DNA of 64,000 nt from positions 27,329,067 to 27,393,066 of the forward strand of contig OX359245.1 in the NCBI GenBank assembly GCA_947179485.1, in the 5' to 3' direction. Below, one piece after another: positions 51,559 through 63,437 of this stretch. This DNA comes from Allacma fusca (lineage: Eukaryota > Arthropoda > Collembola > Symphypleona > Sminthuridae). Under the pieces are notes generated by a model. That model was given only the letters and a program-made list of their open reading frames with translations, was not told where the DNA came from and did not search any database. Both the position numbers and the translations under genes were made by a program. Position 1 is the first letter of the stretch. Each line of letters opens with the position of its first letter.

Positions 51559-54023
51559 AACTGACCCAACCGGGAAGGATCAACGCAAGAAAGAAAACAA
51601 CGAAGAAAAATACGCAAAACCATAAAACTGTATAGAAAAATATTTAAAAACATTTATTAGTTATAAGATAGTATTAGAAAAGCAATAGAATAAGTAGTTA
51701 TAAGTAGAATAAGGTAGGAAGAGAAAATATAGAAAACAAAGTTCATATAAAACAAAAATATAAAAATGCAATGAAAATAACAAAGTTCAAATAACAAACG
51801 AAAAGTTCAAACTAGTTACAGAGCCAGATTACCAATAGGAGTAAAGTGAGAATAGCTCCAAGATTTTGTGATTCAAATCAAAATATCTTTCGTGTCTCAA
51901 TGGATTCATCATCCATTTTTTCCAGTTTTCTATCCACCCCATTGATTCCAGTGATTTCATTCTTATTGTCTCATCTTCTTCATTGGTTTTGAGGAAGAAA
52001 TTTTATTTGGTTAAAGGAACACAAAATGTTTCAAGATAAGGTTCAGTTCTAACCAAAATGTTAGGCAATATTATAATTCCTTGAGGCTTGTTCATTCAAC
52101 AGCCAATAAGTGAGGATTGTAATGCCTTGCGGTTTTATTAGGTCATTCAACTCCATATGAGAAAAATAAATTTATATTTCCAACCTACTCATCGCTTGGG
52201 ATAATAGTTTCCAGCAAAAACATCAGAACCATTACATAAGCAAGTTCTCTAGGATCAGGATTAGAACACCTTAGCTTCAGTTCAACAAAATTTACCTAGC
52301 TAGATGTGCTAACGAAAATACGTTAGGTACCTAAAAAGGCAGTTTTTATTAAAACGGAAGTCCAAAGGAAAGATAGATTCTTCCGAAAAGAAACTCTGTA
52401 TGTAGGTTCATACTAATTTATTTACTTGCAAAATGTAACGCATTTACAAAGGATGGTTGACATGAATGTGCCCAGATCAGAAAGATTCGATTAGCACTAG
52501 ATCTCCTATATGAGACAAGGCAAGAAAAGTACAAAAACATTATATCACGAATAGGTAGGTTGAACTTAAATAAAAATATAAAAGTAAGTAAATTAAAGTA
52601 ATGGAGATATTTGACAGGGATATTAAAGGCAGCAAAAACCTACATTGCAAACAGAGTCGACATCTTTCTACAATTATCGGATTACGGAATCATTACATTC
52701 ACTTCATTTATATACACTGATTACTTTCAACATTCACTGAGATTCAAAATTTTAAATCTTAAAAGATCAAAAGTCTTATTAGCTTTGATACATTCCATAG
52801 TTTCGCAAGACGAAGTGTATTAAGAAAACATAATTCTGAAAAGAAATTTTAAACAAAATTAGCTTACAAATTTAACACATTCCATCAAAGGATTTTTTAC
52901 AGATCAAGGTATATATATATGATTATCAACAAAATGCATTCCAATCTCAGCTGAGGAAATATTTCATAGTATATGATGATTTTATGTTACTTAGAGTAGT
53001 AAGAATTACTTACTGAACTTCATTGAGCACGATGTCTTCACATTTTGTGATCTGCCAACAGCTGTGCATAAAAAAGACATAATTCCTAATCTAGCCAACG
53101 AAAAACAATTCGAAATTTCATAAGTTAAATTCTCATGATGTGGCACACACACATTGTGTTTCCACAAAATATTTTTGTATTAGTGAGTGATACTTTTTCC
53201 CCACAACGATTTTTCTGTGACAGCTTAAGTCTAGTCGACACATTCAATTCCGCTTTTCATATTAAATTGTTTTACAAGGAAAGTCACGGGATTTTACAAG
53301 CAGTAAGTTTAATAACTAGTAAGCGACATTAGGTCACCACCATAGTAGCAGGAGTAACCGACAGTAGTCACAATGTTTCAACAGCTAGTATTTGGTATCA
53401 GAAAATTAGAAATCAAACGAGAATAGAACCAAAGGACATATTTCATGTCTGCCTTCAAGTGTTCTTGACAGAAAAATTCACAAACAAATTCTTTCCAAAA
53501 TATGTGTATTAGCAATCAAATTCAATTAGGCAGCCAGGTTTTGAACTTCACACATTGTCTACTTTCCATGTGAATATTGTATATACAAATTGTAAAGGTA
53601 ACAACTATATTTTGTTGTGCAACGATTCTAAGATCTAAGTTTTGGTCACTCTGTACGAAGTACACATATATGAAGTCCTTCATGAGAAGTACACAAACAG
53701 TAACACCATCAAAACTGTACAGCATTACAAAGTATATACACATATGATGATGAACATGTATGATAAGTGTATGAAATGCCTTAATAATAATATGCCCATT
53801 ATAAGCATTACGACCATGCTACAAAGAAAAGATAAAAACAATAAGGAATCAAACAAAATACTACAAATAGCTACAAATAAATGGAACTATTTATTTCTGT
53901 ATTGTTGTTTCAACATGTCTGTAATTAATGACTTTGGTATAACTATATTTAGTAGTTAAATAATACGTCTAATAATATGAACTTGACATTTAGAACAAAC
54001 ATTGTCGAGGGCGACAACGACCC
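51559..54023 (+). other. 3' untranslated region of the giant element
   Basis: About 2.5 kb of AT-rich sequence from the last ORF to the polypurine tract. Short frames (52611-52823, 53135-53332, 53642-53959) have no motif. I see no further hairpin with the leader loop consensus and no tandem repeat. Confidence 0.6.
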
Positions 54024-54033
54024 AGAAGAGGAA
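54024..54033 (+). promoter_or_regulatory. Polypurine tract (PPT)
   Basis: AGAAGAGGAA directly abuts the first base of the 3' LTR, as required for priming of plus-strand DNA. Confidence 0.85.
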
Positions 54034-54619
54034 TGTTACGGATATATTATAAATAGGCTAAGATAAGCATAAAATACGTCAGCAAATACTTTGCAAGGTT
54101 GTAAGCAAAGGCTCCATGACACCAAACGCTGACCAAACATAATTATAAGAAAAGGAAAGGAAATGATTCAGATTATTTAATACACAATAAGATAAGAAGA
54201 GAATAAGATTAGATTAGAGTAAGACACTTAGGATAAGAACAAGTTCCAATCTCGACTTCAAGCAAGCAACATCAAGAGGAGCCGCACCTAGAGTCCACTC
54301 CCTCCGGGATGGAGCTCAAAAGGTAGCAAGCGGGGCTACGTGAAATCGGGAGATTTCATGAGAAGAAGAGATTCAGAATTTCATTCTATTTTTAGTGTTA
54401 AATGTTCAGTTCACGTTTTGTGTCAATTGTATCAGTTCTAGGAACAATAATTGGCCAAAATAAAGTACACATGAACTACACACAGAACTCGATAAGTTCC
54501 ATTTATTCATGAGTTTCACCAACATCGAAACCATAATTCAGGGGAATGGAACGCCTGAAACCTAGGCTACATTGTCGTTACACATACAACATCATATACC
54601 CGGGTAGCACAACGTAACA
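54034..54619 (+). repeat. 3' LTR (586 bp)
   Basis: Full-length partner of the 5' LTR with the same TGTTAC and GTAACA ends. Ten substitutions and one inserted A (in the CCTGAAACC region) distinguish them. Followed at once by GTAT, the target duplication. Confidence 0.97.
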
Positions 54620-55750
54620 GTATCATACTTTTACCAAAACTCTGCTTTAGAAACCCACATGTCCGATGGGCCACAAATATTCTGACCGATATTTTTTTCT
54701 TATTTATTTAGTGTCAACTTTCCAGTTTTTGAGAAAAGAAAGCGAAACAGCTTTAGCAAATTAAAATAGTTTTTTAAAATATTTAATCCCATTACTTCCC
54801 ACTCGACCCAATAACATGTAACCATTATTGACAATTATCATAAGACTTGATACTTACAGTAAGCACTACCAGCTCAACTGTCAGTTAGGGAATTCCATCA
54901 TCAACGTAGCAAAATTCAAGCCGATAGTAATTTTAGTTTCTCCAACCTTGCACTCCATTCTCTATCAAGTTTAAATTACGTTTAGATATTTCTTGAATTA
55001 AACAATAACATTTCAGATAGCTACCTTTGTATTATTTTTTATCGTGTGGTAGCGACACTTAAAAAAATATTACTTTTGCGGTTTAAAGGGTGACAATGAT
55101 TAATATCAAGCCACAGTAATTTGATCCAATATAATGCTAATTTTTTCAAAATCATGTTTAATGATTAAACTATCGTTCTGATGTAAATATATTAATTATT
55201 ATAAATGCGTTGAAATGACGGGAAAATTTAATCCGAGACTAATGTGGACTATTTTGAGACATCCTAATAATTGGACCTTTGTGATTTGAGATATATCTTT
55301 AAACAAGTAATTGCAATTTACAACAAGCTTCATTGAAAATATCTTTGGTAAGTTACTTGGAAGAAGGTATGCTTCGTTCCAAGTATTAATATTAAATAAA
55401 TCCTAGGTTTTACAGTGTGAGTGCAAATATTGAGAATAGAACCTGCAAGCTATGGTAACTGTAAGTTCCGGTTGCAATATATACGCTTACTCTGTAAAGA
55501 CCATTATTTATTTAATGCTGAAACTTTGTAAAACCTTTCAATATGATACTTGTGAGGCATATATGATTTCTCCCTAGTTGTTACAACCTGAGCTTCAGTT
55601 CAGATGGTAGAAGATTTGCAATTGTGTTAGAAACAGCGTCAATCCCGGCGCCGTCAGATGTGTATGTGGCAATTGACCGAACACGTGACCCAATTGTTTT
55701 TAAAACCTGAATTCGATTTGCACGTTTCTAAAATTAATTAAAAACTGGAC

Positions 55751-55918
55751 ATGGAAGGAATATACCAGATAAAATATGACCAACGCACTGCTGTATACAT
55801 TGGAGAAACAGGACGGCCTCTAACAGTCCGCATTATTGAAAACATCTAGACAATGACGAGCACAGGAAATGCTGTAAGTAGACATATACATGTCATACAA
55901 AACCACGTTTAACTAACT
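55751..55918 (+). pseudogene. GIY-YIG endonuclease relic
   Basis: A short frame starting MEGIYQIKYDQ, followed by YIGETGRPLTVRI, matches the GIY-YIG nuclease core with GIY, YIG, and the Arg of the first helix. The frame stops at a TAG after about 34 codons, and similar coding continues beyond it (NAVSRHIH). In animals such stand-alone relics usually come from Penelope-like retroelements. No RT is seen nearby. Confidence 0.6.
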
Positions 55919-55924
55919 GCAAAT

Positions 55925-56325
55925 CAGGGGTCGGAGTTTTGTAAATCTCCCTGGAAAATGATTTCTGAATTTCCCTGCTGAATATTATGTTCGTGCAGAG
56001 AGGTCCTCATCGTTTGTAAACCTCCCTGCTGAAAAAAAGGTCACCGATTTTCAAAATCACTGTTGACAAAAATAATTTCGCTACAAGACATCAAATCCCT
56101 GCCAAATAAGGTCAACCGATCTAAAAATCCCTATTTGCATAACAAATTTTTCTGAAACATGCCCATAAATTTGAAAATATCGATTAGAAATAAGATCAAC
56201 GAATTTTAAAATCCCTGTTCGCAAAATTGAATCCCTTTTCTTTGAAATTTTCCCTGCCAGAAATAATATTTCCCTGTGAAGAATCTTCCCGTCTTCCCAC
56301 AAAAATCCGATCCCAGCTGTAAATG
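55925..56325 (-). repeat. Dispersed repeat, inverted copy A
   Basis: On the minus strand it begins with a GATCGGATTTTTGTGGGAAG sequence and then shows degenerate ~57-bp units with ACAGGGATTTT and a GTTGA/TTGATC-like part. It is the reverse-oriented partner of 58811-59290, which opens with GTCGGATTCATGTGGGAAGA. Confidence 0.65.
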
Positions 56326-56450
56326 GGAAGAAAATAAGTAAAATCCTAACTAAGCATATTCAGTACAAGACAATTACTAATTCAGCAAAGTAAACATATC
56401 TGTATCTATCTAGATGAACAACAATGATGACTACATAGCAAGCGGGGCTT

Positions 56451-57782
56451 TGTAGTAAACCTGACCTTTGCGAAGGAATTATTGTCCAAATGATGAATGG
56501 GTAAGATAACAATAACTAATTAATACAAAAATCAACAAACTACTTCATAGGTTCCAATGCCAGCCCTTGCTTAAAAAATAACCAAACATTAAATAAATAA
56601 GTAGAAATTAGATTTCCAATCAGTGAAGTAGTGAGCTTTTTACGAAACGCGGGAATTTTCCATTAAAAAAATAATCCTTTATTATTATTGAGCACTTCTG
56701 TTGATTTAAACCTTCGCGCGTTTGTAGTACAATTCAAACCTTCGCGGCTTATTTCACGAATTCAAATCTTCCCGGCTTATTTACTATACAGCCAAGCAAG
56801 TCAGTGGTATATACAACAAGCCGAGAAGCACAGCGGGCTGAAAGGTGAAACTCTGTCGCAGTGGAGAGGTTTTTCAGCTCGCTCGGCTCGCTGTTCTTCT
56901 CGGCATATACCAACTGCTTGCAGCATACTGGAAGCTCGCAATATTACGCCATTTTAGATTATCACTTAACAGCGCTAACCATAATTATTATAAACATTAG
57001 ACATAAATCATCAAATTTGGATTAAATTAAGACTGGTAGTGATAAAAACTACGTTCGGTTACATTACTGAATAATTTGATAAGAGGAGAATTTTAATGAC
57101 TGAACTTAGTTCACATTAGTGTGGGATTCTTATTAGGAAGAATAATTACAAGCCTTAGCATCCAGAGTCTTGATCTTTATATCCCTAAAAATATCATTAG
57201 GATGTAAGATGGATTTGTAGGAACCATGGACTTTAGTAACTATAGCAAGTTAAATGTGTTGCGCTAATATGAAATCCTTTCATTTTAAATAATCAGTGCG
57301 TCCAGTGTCTGAGGCTTTAGTTACAATATTGCGGTACAACGGATCTGTATACAAATTATAATAACATAAAAAATCATATTTGATCAGCACGGTGTGCTGA
57401 TCCACTAACAATAAGGAGTGAAGCACCATACAGTGATGAAACAGCAAGATTTAATAACGACGTTGGTATTAAACTCATCAAGCGATTAGTTAAATTCCAC
57501 GTGTATAGTCAATATTGAGTTTGGGAAAAAACTTTAGTGGGCCGGAAGCTGTTCCATAATATTTTGATGATGAATTGCCAACTACCTATATGAAATTGTT
57601 AATCTTGCAGTTAATACTTCACGTCTTATATTAGATTACTTTGCCTGGCGAAGCGGGATATCAATATTAATCCTTCTCGACAGACCTTGATACGAGATTT
57701 ATTGCCATTTACACTTTTATTATTTACACTATTTATTTACACAAGTAATTGCTCCTGTGCGAAGCACGGGGCTTTTACTAGT
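56451..57782 (+). repeat. Duplicated segment, copy 1, with Helitron-like 3' end
   Basis: Shares TGTAGTAAACCTGACCTTTG onward (56451-56960) and a 3' block (about 57612-57782) with copy 2. The right end has a hairpin CCTGTGC-GAA-GCACGGG followed by a short spacer and CTAGT (57778-57782), then T, the pattern of Helitron 3' termini. The 5' terminus is not identified. Confidence 0.5.
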
Positions 57783-58195
57783 TAGTTAATAAGTATAACT
57801 TAGATTAGTTTAGAAAAATGTGTCAGTTAACCTGACTATGAACATAAGGAGGAAAATTAAATGATAAGGAACTTATTGTTAGTTAAATCTACTAACCAAC
57901 ACTTTTATTTATAACTGAATGTATTAACTAATTTCCTATTATTAGCTATATTCTTGAAACATAGATCCTATTCCGCCTAGCTTAATACTTTTAATTTGTA
58001 ATAGTTAATCTTTATCCCTTAGACTTGAGTGGCCGTGAATTGAGAAAACAATTGATCATGGTCACCCGAGCAATCATGAAGCTACGGATGCACCGAACTA
58101 TTTTCTCACCAAAAATAACATTTGAACAATTTACTGAACCTCGGACCTTTTCGTCATCGAATTTTACAAGAAGGATCAATTCACGGTCGCCAAAG

Positions 58196-59504
58196 TGTAG
58201 TAAACCTGACCTTTGCGGAGGAACTATTGTCCAAATACTGTTTGGGTAGACAACAATAACTAATTAATGCAGAAGTCAACAAACTACTTCATAAGTTCCA
58301 ATGCCAACCCTTACTTTCAGAATAATAAAACTTTAAATAAATAAGTAGAACTTAGATGTCCAATTAGTGAACTCCTTATGCGTGTCTGAATAGTGGAAAC
58401 GAACGGAGGACTCCAGTCTTGTAACAATAAATAGTGTTTATTAAATAGGATCGATTCAGTACTACTCCGATTCCAGGTCTTTACAGTGGCAAGCTCCAGA
58501 TCACACTGAGGCTCTCCTCAAACACATCCTTTCTTATTATTGAGCTCGAACTGTCCGTTGATTTAAACCTTCGAGCGTTTGTAGTACAAATTGAAGCTTC
58601 GCGCGCTCATTTCACTTTATAGCAAGCCGTTATGTACTATACTATTTCACTATATATCCAAGCAAGTCGAAAAGCACAGCGAGCTGAAACTCTGTCGCAG
58701 AGGAGAGCTTTTTCAGTTCGCTCAGCTCGCTGTGTTTCTCGGCTATATACCAACCGGCTACAACCTACTAGAAGCTCGCAATATTACACAATTTTATATT
58801 ATCATTTGACAGGGGTCGGATTCATGTGGGAAGACGGGAAGAATCTTGACAAGGAAAAGAATTTGTCAGCAGAGAAATTTTCAAACGGGATTACAAACAG
58901 GGATTCTCAAATCTGTTGACCTATTTTTGGGCAGGGGTTTTTCAAATTGTTGAGTTGATTTGCTGAAATTTTTTTTCATCAGGGATTTTCCAATTTGTTG
59001 ACCTTTTATTTATGGGATGTTTAAAACTGTGTTTTACTGAAAACAATTTTGTGAACAACGATTTTTGAAATCGTTGAGCGGATTTACAGAAATCATTTAT
59101 TGTCAAGAGGGATTTTTGAATTTGTTGAGATGATTTACGGAAATAATTTTTGGGCAGCACGGGTTTTCAAATTCGTGACGTTGTTTTGGGCAGGGATTTT
59201 CGAAATTGTTGAGGTGTTTTACGGAAAGCAAATTTTGTCAACAGGGTTTTTCAAATTGGTTGACCTGTTGTCCCATAATTTTTTACGCTGAATTGCCAAC
59301 TATCCATATGAAATCAATTGTTAGTCTTACAGTTAATAGTTCACATGTCTTATATGAGATTACTTTACCCGGCGAAGCGGGACATTAATATTAAGCCTTC
59401 TCGACAGGCCTTGATACGGGATCTGTAGCCATTACGGTTTTGTGTATACTCTCACAATTCTCAAGTAATTGCCCTTGCTGCGCTTTACTAGGGCTTTTAC
59501 TAGT
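58196..59504 (+). repeat. Duplicated segment, copy 2, with Helitron-like 3' end
   Basis: Same order of blocks as 56451-57782: TGTAGTAAACCTGACCTTTG at the start, the AACCTTCG(A/C)GCGTTTG region, and the ACTTTACCCGGCGAAGCGGG to CTAGT (59500-59504) end. It has an extra block of about 150 bp near 58372-58530, and the 58811-59290 repeat lies inside it. The terminal hairpin is weaker than in copy 1. Confidence 0.5.
58811..59290 (+). repeat. Dispersed repeat, copy B, with degenerate 57-bp units
   Basis: Opens with GTCGGATTCATGTGGGAAGA and continues with several diverged units of the type CAGGGATTTTTGAATTTGTT, GAGATGATTTACGGAAATAA. Opposite in orientation to 55925-56325. Confidence 0.65.
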
Positions 59505-59922
59505 CTAAGATAAAGACAGGAGAATGTCTCACATTTAAATATTTAAAGTAGCCGCTCTAGTTCACTGAGGCAGTGGTACAATTAAAAAAAAGTATATCTG
59601 TTCGTTACAGCTTGGAAGCCAATAATTCCAAACTTAAGTCTAATCGTGTCACAAAAATCCAACTTTATTGTTTTTGTTAAAACATTAAAAAATTTAATGT
59701 TTCAGTTTTTTGTAACAAATTTATAACCATGTAAAAGCAAGTTAGCAGTGAGTTGTAGATGACCAGACGATGATCACAGTTGTTCGGAAGCTTGCTATTT
59801 ATAATAAAAAATTGCTTTCGCAGAAACCTGTTTAAATATGAAAACAACACAAAATCAAATTAAGACAATTTCAATCAGTGAAACCAAATATGAAATTCTT
59901 TTTAAAATACTTATCTATTGAT

Positions 59923-60013
59923 ACGTACATGGAATTCTTCCATGCTTCTATCTTGTCAACGGCCCAAGCCACATCGTAGACTTCAAAATCGCAAGCAGTT
60001 ATGTACGAGTTAG
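59923..60013 (-). pseudogene. Relic of ELO exon 1
   Basis: On the minus strand it encodes a piece matching exon 1 of the elongases: [20 protein letters not shown], against [20 protein letters not shown] in copy 2. Only about 90 bp survive. No other exons are near. The sequence upstream of it (60014-60255) is similar to 63720-63955, the region upstream of ELO copy 2, showing it came from a duplication of that 5' region. Confidence 0.8.
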
Positions 60014-62043
60014 CTATGGGGATGTCAGTCGCTGCCTGTTTTAAAATATCGGTAATATCGGTTACGGTACGGTATAGGTGAAAACAAGCTTATAAATGTA
60101 GTTAACGAGATCCATCAAATGTTACCAATATACACATAACGTAAAAGATGCATTCTAATATCTTTTCCACTGCATCCTGAGAAATTTTGTCGGATTTATC
60201 ACCACCGTTAAGTAACTCTAATAAATTTTAAATGCATTTTACGTAACTTAAAAAATGCAGATTTCGGACTTGCTATATATTAGAACGCAGATTTTGCCAG
60301 GTACGCATGATTATTGCCCTTACTTAAATTATATTCGCTTAGACCTTTGCACTCGGTCGTTGGGAAAAAGCCCGGTTACATTGATTTTTGCATGGCTATA
60401 TAGGGGTAGCGACGCATCACTTCTCGCATCAGCGATACAGCGTTTAGGAGTAAATGTAATAATTATTATCGTACGATATTTCGAGGTAAGAATGGTTCTA
60501 ACGATGATGTAAGCGTTTCGATATTTGGAAAGTGACAATCCTATTCAGGAAATGCGTAATTTAATCTGAAAGTGAGCTAATAAAAATATGTAGCAGTATG
60601 TACCTTGGGAATGAAAGGTATCCAGGTAAGAAAGACAGAAGCTAATTGTATGACCATTAAAAAACAATTTAGCTGTTGCAGAAGATTCCATGTGTCGTAA
60701 ATCCAATTAGTGAGATTCAGATGATGGGAAAAGTCACTCCTGGACTGGCTCAAGTAAATTGTTAAGCAAAGGATACGTCACACTTATCGAAGCTATGCAA
60801 TCTTAAATTTGCCTCCATACTACTGTAAAATAGTAATTTATTGTCATTTGTCCCAGAAACTTAATTTACTGGATTTCGTGCTGAAATGACTAATGGATGA
60901 ATGTGTGCGAGGGAACGTATGAGTTAGGTAAAATGCAGGCTGTGGAAAACTGAGATTTACTGTACTAAAAAACTGCTTTACTATTTAATTTTGTCTAAAT
61001 AATTTAGAGCCAAATTACAAGTACTGATGCCAATTACAGACTGCCACATTACCTTAGAGTAGCTTGTATATACGGATTGTTCACAAATGTTCACTCGTCT
61101 AAACAGAAAATATTAGGGATTGATGAATGACAAATATTATCACTTAAATCTATACATTCATATAGGAGAGAATGACCCGAACATTGTTCATTTGATTACG
61201 TTGATATAGCAATAGTGAGTGGGGCTAATATTGCAAGATTAAGGCAACAGCCGAATGAGCTTCTAACAACAGATAATCAGACGCCTGAAGATAAAAACAT
61301 AATGTGGGTGACGGCGCAATTTGCAAGCCTACAGAAATATACAAACATCTTATTATAGCATATCTATACATATTTATAGTGTGTACTTGTAAAAGTTGGA
61401 AGCCAATACCTATGCTCATTGTAAGTGGGGATGTTTTTGACCTTAGTTCTTATCTTTAATTTTACGTAAAAGCACCTCCCTGTCCAGTTCGACTAGGAGC
61501 TCAATTGTTTTTGTTGACCTGCATTTTATATTCTAAAAATAAGTTACCCCTCAGAAGGAGCTTTGTTAATTGTAAGGAAAAATGATGACCAGGGGCTTTG
61601 CAGAAGTGACACTTCTCTCTACTAAAATTGTATTTAAAATAGTAACTATAATGACGCTTAACTATAAATTTTGTATTTAATTTGTAACTATAAATAAAAA
61701 ACTTAATTATAAATTTTGGTTCAACTAAGACCGAACTGAGTCTGAGTACTCATTTGTTATTTTTCTCATTTTCCCATCATCTCACTATCCTCGAACCACT
61801 GTTCTACTAACATCACAGTCAGCTTGTAAATGCACTAAAATTGCTTGCTTAGTTGATTGCAGATATTTTAAATTTCTACTGCAAGAGAGAAAGTGTAGTG
61901 CCAGCACGATTTTACCAATTTATTCAAAGTCAGGTCTGCAGTCAATTCCGTAGGACATTTCATTTTTTAAAACCTGAATTTATGATTTTATAAAATTTAA
62001 ATTTGAAAATTAACTACCGTCCTGGTTGAAGTGAATCTCATTT

Positions 62044-63437
62044 CTACTCCGATTTGATGATTTTCGGGACCCGGCGCGTGTATGTCTCGCGGAAGAACCT
62101 AATAAACAAGTAGGCGAATACTGGAATGATAACCCCGGTCAAGTAAACCGTATTAACGTCCCTTTTGCACGGATGCCCTAGAGCTGGAAATTATAGGTTA
62201 ATAATTTTAACACTGCTATTTAAATTCAGTGTATCCAAGTTTACATGTTGCACCCTTCACAATACAAAAAATATTTTCCTCGCTAAAGCGTCATCAGTAA
62301 ATAACAAAAAAATTGATCCAATTTCACATTTGAAAATCTCGGGAAACATGAATGCAGCAAAACAATTATCAGCTAGGACCCTCACCCATGAAATAAACGG
62401 AAGCAAAGTTGACGTAAGTGGCTAAAAACATTTGCGTGATTTGAATAGTTGTAAGAGATTTTGCAAATCTTCTTGGAATCTTCACCCTCAAAGCCTATCA
62501 CAAAAAGCATTTTTAAATAAATAATTCTACATACGTATGGAAAGAAAAGCTTTTTCGTAAGGTTTCTTGGCACAAACTTTACCTTCAATGCATAGTACGA
62601 GTACATAAGAGAATGGACAAATGTATTGATTACACATAAACGTCCCAAGGAATCATAGCCCGCAAATCCTAACCAACACATTAATAAAGTGGTGACATGA
62701 TGGAACCTGGAAATTGTTCGTAAAAATTAGGTCACGGAACAACAGAACAGTTTTGCGAGTGGATTGAATTTTGAAAGCCCCCTTACCAGTGCAACGTTAT
62801 GAGCTTTTGCTTCCTTAAAACAATAAATGCAGTGTCCCCGAATTCCACAAGTTTGGACAATACGAAAAGAAACCCCCAAAAAGAGGTAGCATAGTTGTGA
62901 GGCGTCCTACAAAAATATATGAAGAGTGTTACCCAAATATAAATATAGCTTTATTCACTGACACAATCCACATTCAATATTTTATCTCATGCACGCAATA
63001 TTTTGTGATAATTCCTTTTGGTATACAATACGAAGACGACAGATCATCCCCACATAAATGTATAGCAGGATATTAAATTTAAATACAAATAGAACACCTT
63101 ACGCCGAGCAAATAGTATGGTAGGTCCCACTGGGGAGTAAAATCATATATACGAGTTCCGGAGTTAATCTTATTGTCGCGATGATGGAAAATATTGCGAG
63201 ACCCGCATTCCAAAAGAATAGCGGATATGTCAAAACGTACGCAGGTCTATTTTCCATCCACTTCTGCCCGAAATACACCAGGAATAAGTAAATCCCAATT
63301 GACAAGTACATGAAATTCTTGTATGCTTCTATCTGGTCAACGGCCCAAGCCACATCGTAGACTTCAAAATCGTACGCAGTAATGTAAGCCGAGTTTTTCT
63401 CTATTGCTTGAAGTACATCGGCCGTCTCCATCTTCAA
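62044..63437 (-). CDS. ELOVL6-type fatty-acid elongase, copy 2 (intact)
   Basis: Five exons on the minus strand: 63437-63103, 62906-62787, 62706-62583, 62494-62386, 62183-62044. All introns are GT-AG and phases agree, giving 828 nt and 275 residues (or start two codons later at the second Met, 63431). Expected to elongate medium/long-chain acyl-CoA in the ER. Visible: first membrane region around [33 protein letters not shown], then [16 protein letters not shown] and LRKQ, the HWFHH box at the exon 2-3 joint, YSYYALK at the end of exon 3, the QITQM helix in exon 4, and the FAYLFIRFF segment in exon 5 ending at TAG. All exon sizes except exon 1 and the frameshifted exon 3 equal those of copy 1 at 22066-23508. 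Confidence 0.93.

Larger units (their letters stand above)
26581..54623 (+). mobile_element. Giant Ty3/gypsy-type LTR retrotransposon (28,035 bp) with GTAT target duplication
   Basis: The element runs 26585-54619 and is flanked by GTAT at 26581-26584 and 54620-54623. It has matching LTRs with TGTTAC/GTAACA ends, a polypurine tract, gag with a CCHC knuckle, and pol in the order protease, RT, RNase H, integrase, which defines Ty3/gypsy. Removing a 1.6-kb LINE insertion (with its target duplication) and a 0.5-kb MITE leaves about 25.9 kb, several times the usual 5-9 kb. LTR divergence is 10 substitutions plus one indel in 585 bp, so insertion is fairly recent. The extra length is a 3-kb leader, an oversized gag, an extra block in pol, about 11 kb of cargo ORFs and a 2.5-kb 3' region. 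Giant gypsy elements are known elsewhere (Ogre of plants, Burro of planarians), but I cannot assign this one to a named family. Confidence 0.95.
54624..62043. other. Repeat-rich region between the giant element and ELO copy 2
   Basis: No intact gene. It contains a GIY-YIG relic at 55751-55918, an inverted pair of repeats (55925-56325 and 58811-59290), a duplicated segment (56451-57782 and 58196-59504) with Helitron-like ends, and a relic of ELO exon 1 at 59923-60013 with duplicated flank to about 60255. The part 60256-62043 shows nothing recognisable. Confidence 0.6.
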
